Below, in pieces: positions 6,140 to 12,966 of a DNA stretch of 12,966 nt. Both the position numbers and the translations under genes were made by a program. The stretch is from Pseudomonadota bacterium (GTDB lineage Bacteria > Pseudomonadota > Alphaproteobacteria > Rhizobiales > Rhizobiaceae), in assembly GCA_023388675.1 (NCBI GenBank), contig JAEWFU010000340.1:1-12966 (forward strand). Direction: 5' to 3'. The notes beneath the pieces are model-generated. The model saw only the letters and a list, made by a program, of their open reading frames with translations, made no database searches and was not told the origin of the DNA. Each line of letters begins with the position of its first letter. Positions within the stretch are counted from its first letter, which is position 1.

Positions 6140-9066
6140 CAGACGAGCTCCTCTTCCTGCTCTTCCGCCTTCGTCGCCTCGATCACCCGCGCGCGGTGGC
6201 TACGGATAGACTGGTGAGCGATGGCGATGAGGATCAGCACGGTCGCGCCGACCACCAACGTGAAGACGCCGAGATCGAACAGAAGCGCGGTCGCCGTCGG
6301 CACTTTCCCGATGAACGGCACCTCGGTGTACTGGAAATAGGACGTGAGGAACGGGAAACCGAACAGCCACGAGCCGATGCCGGTAAAGGCCGCTATGAGC
6401 AGCCCGGAGCCTATCCACCGCACCGGCAGGATGCGTAGCCTGTCCTCCACCCAGCGGGTGCCGCCGGCCAGATATTGCAGCAGGAAGCCGATCGCCATGG
6501 CAATGCCGGCCGCGAAGCCGCCGCCCGGCAGGTCGTGCCCGCGCAGGAACAGATATGCCGCCAGCAGGATCGTGACGGGGAACATCCACTGCATGATGAC
6601 CGACGGGATCGTCAGGTAGTCGCGCACGGTTTCACCGACCTCCCTGTCGGAGCGGTCGTCGTCGTATGCGTCCTGGATGCGCTGCTGCTCGGGCACGCCG
6701 ATGCTTTCGGCGGCCGGTCGGAAGCGTCGCAGCAGGGCGAAGACGGTCAGCGCCACGATGCCCAGCACGACGATCTCGCCGAACGTGTCGAAGCCGCGGA
6801 AATCGACGAGGATCACGTTGACGACATTGGTGCCGCCACCTTCCGGATAGGCGTTGAGCAGGAAATATTCCGAGATCGATTCCGGCCACGGCGTCGTCAT
6901 CATCACATAGGACACGAATGCCATGCCCGCGCCGCATGCGACTGCCAGACCGAAATCCCGATGCCGGCGCATGCGCGCGATCGAGGTGGTCGCGTTGTCG
7001 ACCTGTTCGAGGCGCTTGGGCAGCCAGCGCAGGCCGAGCAGGATAAGCACGGTCGTCACGATCTCGACCAGAAGCTGCGTCAGCGCGAGGTCCGGCGCGG
7101 AGAACCAGACGAAGGTGATGCAGGTGACGATGCCCGCACCGCCCATGAGTACCAGCGCTGCGAGGCGGTGGTACTTGGCCTTGTAGGCGGCGCCCAGCGC
7201 GCAGATGCCGCCGACCACCCAGATCGCCGCGAAGACCGGGTCGATGCCGGCCAGGGTCGGCGTCTCGGGCACGTAGCCTGCGCGAACCACCGGCCACGCG
7301 CCGGCCACGAGCGCCAGGAACACGACAAGCCGAAGTTGCGGCTGCAGCCGCCGCGTGCCGAAGGCCGACTCCATCCAGCGCGCCCAGCGCCACGAGATCG
7401 TGACGAGGATGCGCTCGAAGATGCGCTGGCCCTTGAGGTTGCGTAGGAACGGCGTTCCGTCCTCGCAGGTCGCAAGATAGCGGCGCAGCGCCAGGTAGAG
7501 GAAGATGCCGCCGACGAAGGCAAGCAGGCTCATGATCAGGGGCGTGTTGAAGCCGTGCCAGACCGAAAGGCTGTAGGCCGGCGTGCGATCGCCCAGCACA
7601 GCCACGACGGCGGCGTGCAGATAGGGCCCGACGGTGATGCCCGGCACGATGCCCACGATGAGGCAGATCAGCACCAGCACCTCGATCGGCACCCGCATCC
7701 AGTGCGGCGGCTCGTGCGGCTCACGCGGCAGCTCCACGGGCTTGGGGCCGAAGAAGACGGTATGGATGAACCGGACGGAATAGGTGACGGCAAACGCGCC
7801 GGCGATGGTCGCGGCGTATGGTGTCAGGCCATCGAGCATGGAACCGTGGTGCTGCTCCAGCGTCTCGGCGAAGAACATCTCCTTGGAAAGGAATCCGTTG
7901 AGCAGCGGCACGCCCGCCATGGCGGCACTCGCCACCATGGCCAGCGTCGCCGTGATCGGCATGAAGGTGATGAGCCCCGACAGTTTCCGCATGTCGCGGG
8001 TGCCGGCTTCGTGGTCGATGATGCCGGCCGCCATGAACAGCGATGCCTTGAAGGTCGCGTGGTTCATCATATGGAAGATCGCCGCGACGGCCGCCAGCGG
8101 GCTGCCCAGGCTCAGCAGTGTCGTGATGAGGCCGAGATGGCTGATCGTCGAATAGGCGAGCAGCCCTTTCAGGTCCTGCTGGAAGATCGCGAAGAACGCG
8201 CCGATCAGCAGCGTGCTCATGCCCGCGAAGCCGAGAATGAAAAACCATTCGTCGGTTCCCGACAATACCGGCCACAGCCGCGCCATCAGGAAGACCCCGG
8301 CCTTCACCATGGTCGCGGAGTGCAGATAGGCCGACACCGGCGTGGGCGCGGCCATCGCGTTGGGCAACCAGAAATGAAACGGGAATTGTGCGCTCTTGGT
8401 CAGCGCGCCCATCAGGATGAGCAGCAGCGCCGGGGTGTAGAGATCATGCTCGCGGATCAGGTCGCCCGAGGCCAGCACGTCGTCGAGTTCGAAGCTGCCG
8501 ACGATGTGGCCGATGATGACGAGCCCCACCAGCAGACAGAGCCCGCCGACGCCTGTGATCGTCAGCGCCATGCGCGCACCGTCGCGGGCCGCTGCGTTGT
8601 GGTACCAGTAGCCGATCAGCAGGAACGAGAAGATGCTGGTCAGCTCCCAGAAGATCGCCATGACGATCAGATTGCCGGAGATGACCATGCCCTGCATGGC
8701 GCCCATGAACGCCAGGAAAAAAGCGAAGAAGCGCGGAATCGGATCCTTCGGCGACATGTAGTAGCGCGCATAAAGCACGACGAGGAAACCGATGCCGGTG
8801 ATCAGCATCGAGAACATCCAGCCGAAGCCATCCATCCGCAGCGTGAAATTCAGCCCGAATTCCGGCAGCCACTCGACTTGCCGGCGCACGACGCCGCCAT
8901 TGGCGACCGACGGAAACAGCGATGTGGTGATTGCAAATGCGACGATGGCCAACCCGCCCGAGAGCCATGCCTCGGCGTTGCGCGCATTCCCCGGCAGCAT
9001 GGCCGCCAGCGCGCTGCCCATGAAAGGCAGTAGAATCAGGAGTAAGAGCAGGTTTGCTTCGGTCAT
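6139..9066 (-). CDS. mrpA: Fused Mrp cation/proton antiporter subunits A and B
   Basis: A 975-residue membrane protein combining MrpA and MrpB. Residues about 65-420 are the complex I-type antiporter core, with the conserved E141 (FWELTS), K224 (ALTKSAQFPFHFWLP), H249 and K255 (LHSATMVKAG). Residues about 610-800 carry the MrpA-specific C-terminal domains, including NAYPEGGGTNVVNVILVDF (738-756). Residues about 822-950 are a full MnhB domain (PF04039) with the glycine signature LPGGGFAAG (846-854), and the tail is acidic. The fusion is the arrangement known from alphaproteobacterial pha/mrp operons. No strong Shine-Dalgarno precedes ATG 9066, but the protein begins with a proper hydrophobic MrpA N-terminus. 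It is the first gene of the operon and, with MrpD, carries proton and cation movement across the inner membrane. Confidence 0.96.
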   Translation of the reverse strand: MTEANLLLLLILLPFMGSALAAMLPGNARNAEAWLSGGLAIVAFAITTSLFPSVANGGVVRRQVEWLPEFGLNFTLRMDGFGWMFSMLITGIGFLVVLYARYYMSPKDPIPRFFAFFLAFMGAMQGMVISGNLIVMAIFWELTSIFSFLLIGYWYHNAAARDGARMALTITGVGGLCLLVGLVIIGHIVGSFELDDVLASGDLIREHDLYTPALLLILMGALTKSAQFPFHFWLPNAMAAPTPVSAYLHSATMVKAGVFLMARLWPVLSGTDEWFFILGFAGMSTLLIGAFFAIFQQDLKGLLAYSTISHLGLITTLLSLGSPLAAVAAIFHMMNHATFKASLFMAAGIIDHEAGTRDMRKLSGLITFMPITATLAMVASAAMAGVPLLNGFLSKEMFFAETLEQHHGSMLDGLTPYAATIAGAFAVTYSVRFIHTVFFGPKPVELPREPHEPPHWMRVPIEVLVLICLIVGIVPGITVGPYLHAAVVAVLGDRTPAYSLSVWHGFNTPLIMSLLAFVGGIFLYLALRRYLATCEDGTPFLRNLKGQRIFERILVTISWRWARWMESAFGTRRLQPQLRLVVFLALVAGAWPVVRAGYVPETPTLAGIDPVFAAIWVVGGICALGAAYKAKYHRLAALVLMGGAGIVTCITFVWFSAPDLALTQLLVEIVTTVLILLGLRWLPKRLEQVDNATTSIARMRRHRDFGLAVACGAGMAFVSYVMMTTPWPESISEYFLLNAYPEGGGTNVVNVILVDFRGFDTFGEIVVLGIVALTVFALLRRFRPAAESIGVPEQQRIQDAYDDDRSDREVGETVRDYLTIPSVIMQWMFPVTILLAAYLFLRGHDLPGGGFAAGIAMAIGFLLQYLAGGTRWVEDRLRILPVRWIGSGLLIAAFTGIGSWLFGFPFLTSYFQYTEVPFIGKVPTATALLFDLGVFTLVVGATVLILIAIAHQSIRSHRARVIEATKAEEQEEELV

Positions 9067-9124
9067 GCACCAGGTTGGGTTGTTCGAATCGACGATGCCG
9101 GACGGGCCGGGAACACATATCTGA

Positions 9125-9153
9125 AAAGCGGCATTAGGCCTGCCCGCGTCAAG
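9125..9153 (-). promoter_or_regulatory. Candidate promoter of the mrp operon
   Basis: Read on the minus strand, CTTGAC (9153-9148) matches the alphaproteobacterial -35 hexamer fully and is followed after 17 bases by CGCTTT (9130-9125), a poor match (3 of 6) to CTATAT. A start near 9118 would give a leader of about 50 bases before mrpAB. It lies in the 142-base gap between mrpAB and the AI-2E-family gene, where the operon promoter is expected. The -10 is weak, so an activator or another sigma factor may be involved, or the call may be wrong. Confidence 0.35.
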
Positions 9154-9208
9154 CCGGTATTTTCACACCGCATCGATATGACGCTGGCAGGCGCCCCGTC
9201 TCGGCGGA

Positions 9209-10387
9209 TCAGGTCCCCGGCGGCCGAGCCTGCGCGGGGTCGTGCGGCGCAACGACGGGTTCCGTGGTGCGCATCTCGTGCAGCCACTCGCGCCAGATCG
9301 CGACCAGCAGCGCCATCAGCACCGGCCCGATGAAGAGGCCGAGAAAACCCATCGTCTTCACACCGCCGATCAGGCCGAAGAAAGTCGGCAGGAACGGTAG
9401 CTTGATCGGCCCGCCCACCAGCTTCGGCCGCAGCGTCTTGTCGACGATGAAGAGCTCGGTCGAACCCCACGCCAAAAGCGCGACGCCGGCGACCGGCGAG
9501 CCTGAGGCCACCAGATAGATCGAAACCAGCGTGAACGACAGCGGCGCACCGCCCGGCACGAGCGCCATGACGCCTGTGATGACGCCCAGCGTCACCGGCG
9601 ACGGCACGCCCGCTATCCAGTAGGCGATGCCCAGCACGATACCCTCACCGATGGCGATGAGCGTCATGCCCATGACGGTGGAGCTGATGGTTGCCGGCAC
9701 CACCCGCGAAATCCGCTCCCAGCGCATCGGCAGGATGCGCTCGCCCAGCGTATCGAGCTGTGCAACGAAATTCTCGCCGTCGCGATAGACGAAGAACAGC
9801 GCGATCATCATGAACAGCAGCGTCAGGAACAGGTCGAACAGGCCGGTGCCCGCCGCCAGCACACCGCGATAGATGCTGCCGATATTGGCGCCGCTGACAA
9901 TCTGCACCAGTTCGCCGATCGCGCCCGGGTGGCCGATATAGCGATACCACTGCTCGTCGATCCATTCGCCGATGCCCGGCAGGGCGGCCATCCAATCCGG
10001 CGTCGCCGAGCCCGTTCGGTTGGTCTCCACCGCCCAGTTGAACCACTCGCCGATCTCGGTGATCGTGTAGCTGACCGCGATCACGATCGGCACGATCAGG
10101 AAGGTTAGGATCAGCAGGATCGCGATCGTCGCCGCGATCGTCCGGTTGCCGCCGCAGCGCCGCACGATGTCGCGATAGATGGGCCAGCTCGCAAAGCCGA
10201 TCACCATCGCCGCCAATATGGGCACGAGGAAGCCGTGGAAGAAATAGATGCCGGCGGCCAGCACCGCCACCAGCAGCCAGCGCGCCGCCGAAAGCGGCGG
10301 TATGAGGCCGATGCGCGAGGACGCGGTGGTGCCCAGCCAGCGCGGCTCCTGCGGTTGTTCGATCGGCTTCACGTCGCGAGGGTTCAT
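9209..10387 (-). CDS. AI-2E family (PerM / UPF0118) membrane transporter
   Basis: A 392-residue protein of the AI-2E transport family (PF01594). The paired helices at about 33-70 and 85-108, the large extramembrane region (about 110-180), the helix at 182-202 ending in FFVYRDGE, and the C-terminal helices give the usual family layout. The signature DKTLRPKLVGG (316-326) followed by FFGLIGGVKTMGFLGLFIGP (336-355) is intact. Members have been linked to export of autoinducer-2, small solutes or Na+/H+ exchange; the name is historical and I do not infer quorum sensing. The first 30 and last 20 residues are hydrophilic and variable. Na+/H+ activity reported for some relatives would fit its place next to the mrp operon, but this is only suggestive. 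It has its own promoter candidate upstream. Confidence 0.88.
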   Translation of the reverse strand: MNPRDVKPIEQPQEPRWLGTTASSRIGLIPPLSAARWLLVAVLAAGIYFFHGFLVPILAAMVIGFASWPIYRDIVRRCGGNRTIAATIAILLILTFLIVPIVIAVSYTITEIGEWFNWAVETNRTGSATPDWMAALPGIGEWIDEQWYRYIGHPGAIGELVQIVSGANIGSIYRGVLAAGTGLFDLFLTLLFMMIALFFVYRDGENFVAQLDTLGERILPMRWERISRVVPATISSTVMGMTLIAIGEGIVLGIAYWIAGVPSPVTLGVITGVMALVPGGAPLSFTLVSIYLVASGSPVAGVALLAWGSTELFIVDKTLRPKLVGGPIKLPFLPTFFGLIGGVKTMGFLGLFIGPVLMALLVAIWREWLHEMRTTEPVVAPHDPAQARPPGT

Positions 10388-10449
10388 TGGCGGTCGGCTA
10401 TCCCGGGATTAAGGTCTTTCGATCAGTACGAGGTCTTTGGGCCGTAAGC

Positions 10450-10478
10450 ATATCGGTTGTGTGACACCCGCTCTCAAG
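10450..10478 (-). promoter_or_regulatory. Candidate sigma-70-type promoter of the AI-2E-family gene
   Basis: On the minus strand CTTGAG (10478-10473) and CGATAT (10455-10450) are separated by exactly 17 bases. Compared with the alphaproteobacterial consensus CTTGAC-N17-CTATAT this is 5 of 6 in each box. A start near 10443 would leave a leader of about 55 bases. A second CTTGAC lies just upstream (10489-10484). TGA-ca-CCCG (10462-10470) and CGGGTCA (10480-10486) form a short imperfect inverted repeat over the -35 region that could be an operator; that part is speculation. Confidence 0.5.
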
Positions 10479-10498
10479 CCGGGTCAAGTCCGATCGTT

Positions 10499-10513
10499 GC
10501 GCCGCGTCGGCGC
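10499..10513 (-). terminator. GC hairpin after moeA
   Basis: GCGCCG and CGGCGC form a perfect 6-bp stem around a three-base loop, 22 bases after the moeA stop on the minus strand. No T-run follows, so at most it is a weak or Rho-assisted transcript end. Such short GC-only palindromes also arise by chance in DNA of this composition. Confidence 0.3.
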
Positions 10514-10535
10514 GTTTCGTCGCGCGTTCCGCGTT

Positions 10536-11816
10536 TCAGGGCATCCGGAACGCCTCGTAACGCAGCGGCATGCCGGGGCTGATCGTCTCGTCTTCGGGCG
10601 GCAGAAGCGCGATCCCGTCTGCCGCCGCCATCGCCGAAAGGTTCGCCGACGAACCGCGTCCCAGCATCTCCACGACGGGCACGCCCGCATTCGTGCGCCC
10701 CGATATCCGCACCGGCACGAACTCCGTCCGGCCCGCCTTCTTGGCATACCCGAACCCCGCCACCGCCGGCTGCCAAACCGGCACGACGTCGCGAAGCCCG
10801 GCGACCGCGCGGATCGCCGGCAGCGCGATCTGGCGAAAGGTCACCAGCGCGGCATTCGGATTGCCGGGCAGGCCAAAGAACACCGACCGGCCCAGCCTTC
10901 CCACCTTGACCGGCTTGCCGGGCCGCATGGCGACCTTCACCACCTCGAGCGGCGAGCCCTCGTCGCGCATGATCGCCGCGACATGGTCCTCGTCCCCGCC
11001 CGATACGCCGCCGGTAGAGACGACCACGTCGCAGCTCGACGATGCATTGTTCAATGTCCGCTCCAGCAACGCCCGGTCGTCGGGCACGATGCCGAAATCC
11101 TCGACCTGCACCCAGCTCAGCCGCGACAGCATGGCGCGCAGCACGATCCGGTTGGAATTGTAGATCTGCCCCGGCGCCAGCGTCTCGCCGGGCTCCCGCA
11201 ATTCGGAACCGGTGGAGATGAGGCCGATACGCACCTTGCGGAAAAGCAAGACGCCGCTCACGCCCGCGCCCGCCAGCAGCGCAAGCCTTTGCGGCGACAG
11301 CGCCTCGCCGCTCGAGGCAAGCAACGCGCCGCTCGTCACGTCTTCCCCGGCGCGGCGGATGTTCTCGCCCGCCCAAGGCCGCTTGCCCGCGATGACGACC
11401 TGGTCGCCGTCGCGCTTGCACCGTTCCTGCATCACGACGGCGTCGAAACCTTTCGGCACGGGCGCACCGGTGAAGATGCGCAGCGCCTGCCGTTGACCGG
11501 CCGTCGACGCATGCGCCTTGTCGCCTGCCGCCGCCCTGCCGCTCACGGCCAGCGTCCACGGACCGTCGCCCACAAGATCGCCGAGCCGCACCGCGTAGCC
11601 GTCCATCGCCGAATTGTCGAAAGGCGGGACCGCCATTGACGAGACGATGTCTGCGGCAAGCACCCTGCCCTGCGCGTCGACGAGGTCGATCGTTTCGGTT
11701 TCGACAACCGCGGCTGCGATTGCCACGGCGCGAGCCGCCGCAACATCGGGAGACACCGGACGCGATGCGTTTCCGGTCAGGCATGTCTCGCCCGCAGGGG
11801 CCTCGGTTTCGCTCAT
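10536..11816 (-). CDS. moeA: Molybdopterin molybdenumtransferase (MoeA family)
   Basis: A 426-residue cytoplasmic protein that inserts molybdate into adenylylated molybdopterin in molybdenum cofactor synthesis. Domains in order are MoeA_N (about 20-180) with PPFDNSAMDGYAVR (64-77) and FTGAPVPKGFDAVVMQE (115-131), the MoCF/MPT-binding domain (about 195-335), and MoeA_C (about 350-424). The MPT-binding domain carries STGSEL (201-206), STGGVSGGDEDHV (267-279) and RPGKPVKVG (298-306) leading to FGLPGNPNAA (314-323). All family landmarks are present, though PGNPNAA replaces the more common PGNPVSA. ATG 11816 is preferred: the frame extends to ATG 11876, but that codon is part of a hairpin and has no properly spaced Shine-Dalgarno. 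No other cofactor gene is adjacent, so this may be a second, specialised MoeA. Confidence 0.93.
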   Translation of the reverse strand: MSETEAPAGETCLTGNASRPVSPDVAAARAVAIAAAVVETETIDLVDAQGRVLAADIVSSMAVPPFDNSAMDGYAVRLGDLVGDGPWTLAVSGRAAAGDKAHASTAGQRQALRIFTGAPVPKGFDAVVMQERCKRDGDQVVIAGKRPWAGENIRRAGEDVTSGALLASSGEALSPQRLALLAGAGVSGVLLFRKVRIGLISTGSELREPGETLAPGQIYNSNRIVLRAMLSRLSWVQVEDFGIVPDDRALLERTLNNASSSCDVVVSTGGVSGGDEDHVAAIMRDEGSPLEVVKVAMRPGKPVKVGRLGRSVFFGLPGNPNAALVTFRQIALPAIRAVAGLRDVVPVWQPAVAGFGYAKKAGRTEFVPVRISGRTNAGVPVVEMLGRGSSANLSAMAAADGIALLPPEDETISPGMPLRYEAFRMP

Positions 11817-11840
11817 GCGGCTCGTTCGGAGATCGCTTTC

Positions 11841-11881
11841 AAGACAATGGCGCACCGCCTGCCTGCGATGCGCCATCTCTT
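11841..11881 (-). repeat. Inverted repeat upstream of moeA
   Basis: ATGGCGCA (11847-11854) and TGCGCCAT (11869-11876) are perfect inverted repeats around a 14-base spacer. AAGA (11841-11844) and TCTT (11878-11881) extend the pairing past a small bulge. The element lies 25 bases before the preferred moeA start and may be a leader hairpin or a binding site for a dimeric regulator. It argues against the alternative upstream ATG, which falls inside one arm. Confidence 0.4.
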
Positions 11882-11898
11882 GTTACAGGTCGTGCGCC

Positions 11899-11915
11899 CG
11901 CCGGTCCATCCGGCG
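11899..11915 (-). terminator. Hairpin just after the tctA stop
   Basis: CGCCGG and CCGGCG pair perfectly over 6 bp with a five-base loop, 13 bases after the tctA stop codon on the minus strand. The following bases are not T-rich, so classical intrinsic termination is not supported. The hairpin may protect the 3' end of the transporter mRNA or reduce read-through into moeA. Confidence 0.4.
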
Positions 11916-11928
11916 ATGCGACCGCGTC

Positions 11929-12966
11929 TCAGTCCCCGTCCATCGCAAAGGCGGTGTTTGCGCCCTTGGGCTGCAGCGCCCGCCAGATCACCGGCCCCAG
12001 CACCGCAGCCAGAGCGATCGCGTAGATCGTCAGCGCGATCGGCGAGGTGAACAGGAAAGTCCAGTCGCCGCGATTGATCATCAGGCCGCGCCGAAGCTGC
12101 TCTTCGGCCAGCGGGCCAAGGATCGTTCCCACCAGCACCGGCGCCAGCGGATAGCCGAAGCGCCGCATCAGGAAGCCGAGCAGGCCGAACACCAGCAGCA
12201 GCACAAGCGCGAAGACCGACCCTTCCGCACCGACGATGCCCAGCGTCGCGAAGGTGAGGATGCCGGCATAGAGCCAAGGGCGCGGGATCATCAACAACTT
12301 CACCCACACGCCGACGAAGGGCAGGTTGAGCACCACCAGCATCAGGTTGGCGATGAACAGGCTGGCGACGAGGCCCCAGACGATGTCCGGGTTATTGGTG
12401 AAAAGCAGCGGACCCGGCTGCAGCCCGTATTGCTGGAAGCCGGCCAGCATGATGGCCGCGGTGGCCGAGGTTGGAAGGCCGAGCGTCAGGAGCGGAATCA
12501 GCGTGCCGGCGGCAGACGCGTTGTTCGCGGCCTCAGGCCCTGCGACGCCCTCGATGGCGCCCTTCGGCCCCTCGAACTCCTCCTTGGCAACGCCTTTCGC
12601 CGTCTTGCGCTCGGTCGAATAGGACAGGAAGGTGGGGATTTCGGCGCCGCCCGTCGGCAGCGGGCCGAAGCTGAAGCCCAGCAGCGTGCCGCGGATATAG
12701 GGCCTGATGCAGCGCTTGAGGTCCGCGAGGGTAAGCCAGACCGAACCTTTGATGGCTTCGACCTTGTCGTTGACGTTGTATTTCTGCGAGGCGATGTAGA
12801 GCGTTTCCCCGACCGCGAAGAGGCCGACCGCAACGATGGCGATCGAGATGTTGTCGCGCAGTTCTGCAACTCCGAAGGCGAGCCGCGCCTGTCCCGTCAG
12901 CTTGTCGATGCCGACGAGGCCGATGGCGAGCCCGAGGAATAGCGCCGTCAGGCCCCGGATGATCGA
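11929..12966 (-). CDS. tctA: Tripartite tricarboxylate transporter permease, large subunit (C-terminal part)
   Basis: The frame is open from the window end to TGA at 11929 and encodes the last 345 residues of a TctA-family permease (PF01970); full members have about 500. The fragment contains the conserved loop [20 protein letters not shown], a variant of the TctA PGAGA motif. It also carries the signature [20 protein letters not shown] leading into [10 protein letters not shown], then several hydrophobic helices including the closing pair and a short acidic end (MDGD). TctA forms the membrane channel of a secondary transporter working with the small subunit TctB and a periplasmic binding protein TctC to import tricarboxylates or related organic acids. 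TctB and TctC would lie beyond the window, usually upstream on this strand. The substrate cannot be assigned. The stop is 112 bases from the moeA start. Confidence 0.92.
   Translation of the reverse strand, partial: SIIRGLTALFLGLAIGLVGIDKLTGQARLAFGVAELRDNISIAIVAVGLFAVGETLYIASQKYNVNDKVEAIKGSVWLTLADLKRCIRPYIRGTLLGFSFGPLPTGGAEIPTFLSYSTERKTAKGVAKEEFEGPKGAIEGVAGPEAANNASAAGTLIPLLTLGLPTSATAAIMLAGFQQYGLQPGPLLFTNNPDIVWGLVASLFIANLMLVVLNLPFVGVWVKLLMIPRPWLYAGILTFATLGIVGAEGSVFALVLLLVFGLLGFLMRRFGYPLAPVLVGTILGPLAEEQLRRGLMINRGDWTFLFTSPIALTIYAIALAAVLGPVIWRALQPKGANTAFAMDGD

Noticed and set aside
6475..7446. 323-residue plus-strand open frame opposite mrpAB
   Set aside because: Same low-complexity, charged shadow composition; it lies wholly inside the well-supported fused mrpAB gene.
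7555..9033. 492-residue plus-strand open frame opposite mrpAB
   Set aside because: Composition is dominated by arginine, histidine, aspartate and glutamine with no hydrophobic core or motif, as expected from the complement of a GC-rich membrane-protein gene; the minus strand encodes a clear MrpA.
9209..10387. Quorum-sensing role for the AI-2E family protein
   Set aside because: The family name reflects one early report; members have varied substrates, and no lsr or luxS gene is in the window.
10474..11784. 436-residue minus-strand open frame overlapping moeA in another frame
   Set aside because: Arginine- and glycine-rich frame-shifted shadow of moeA; the moeA frame carries all family motifs.
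11817..11876. Upstream ATG adding 20 residues to MoeA
   Set aside because: The extension is polar and unlike MoeA N-termini, the ATG sits in a hairpin arm, and AAGAG directly abuts it with no spacing for a Shine-Dalgarno.
11614..12942. 442-residue plus-strand open frame opposite moeA and tctA
   Set aside because: It spans two well-identified minus-strand genes and their gap, is rich in arginine and glutamine, and matches no family that I recognise.
1..12966. A mobile element, defence system or other new multi-gene system
   Set aside because: No transposase, integrase, phage, toxin-antitoxin, nuclease or repeat-array signature was seen; gene content is housekeeping and transport, with uniform composition by eye.

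Overview
The window is GC-rich throughout, with short gaps between genes, and it reads as ordinary chromosomal DNA of an alphaproteobacterium. A member of the Rhizobiales/Hyphomicrobiales (Phyllobacteriaceae-like) is the best guess. The support is the fused mrpA-mrpB gene, the CTTGAC-N17-CTATAT style of candidate promoters, and a GGAAC-N16-CGTT motif of the kind used by alphaproteobacterial EcfG sigma factors. This assignment is inference; no rRNA or other marker gene is present.

Left part, plus strand (1-2316). The 3' end of an unrecognised gene (1-96) is followed closely by an NAD(P)-binding 6-phosphogluconate/3-hydroxyisobutyrate dehydrogenase-like protein with a DUF1932 domain (104-979). 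A 404-base non-coding stretch (980-1383) follows and is the most structured part of the window. It holds a 12-bp inverted repeat, an EcfG-type promoter candidate, a 12-bp palindrome, and a hairpin right against the Shine-Dalgarno of the next gene. That gene is a YbhN/LPG-synthase-TM-like membrane protein that most likely starts at TTG 1384.

Centre, minus strand (2255-9066). This is a complete Mrp (Mnh/Pha) multisubunit cation/proton antiporter operon in the order mrpAB (fused), C, D, E, F, G, followed 37 bases later by a DUF502 membrane protein. Successive mrp genes overlap by 1 or 4 bases, so translation is probably coupled. MrpA and MrpD are the proton-pumping-type antiporter subunits related to complex I, C is NuoK-like, and B, E, F and G are small membrane subunits. 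Together they form one inner-membrane complex that exchanges cytoplasmic Na+ or K+ for protons, for pH and salt homeostasis. The DUF502 gene converges on the YbhN-like gene and the two coding regions overlap tail to tail by 62 bases.

Right part, minus strand (9209-12966). An AI-2E (PerM/UPF0118) family membrane protein has its own good promoter candidate. Next come a moeA-type molybdopterin molybdenumtransferase and the C-terminal two-thirds of a TctA permease subunit of a tripartite tricarboxylate transporter, cut by the window end. Two hairpins lie in the tctA-moeA gap.

No tRNA, rRNA, CRISPR array, insertion sequence, phage gene or other mobile element was seen. All recognisable genes belong to known families. 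The new observations are regulatory and architectural rather than a new gene system.
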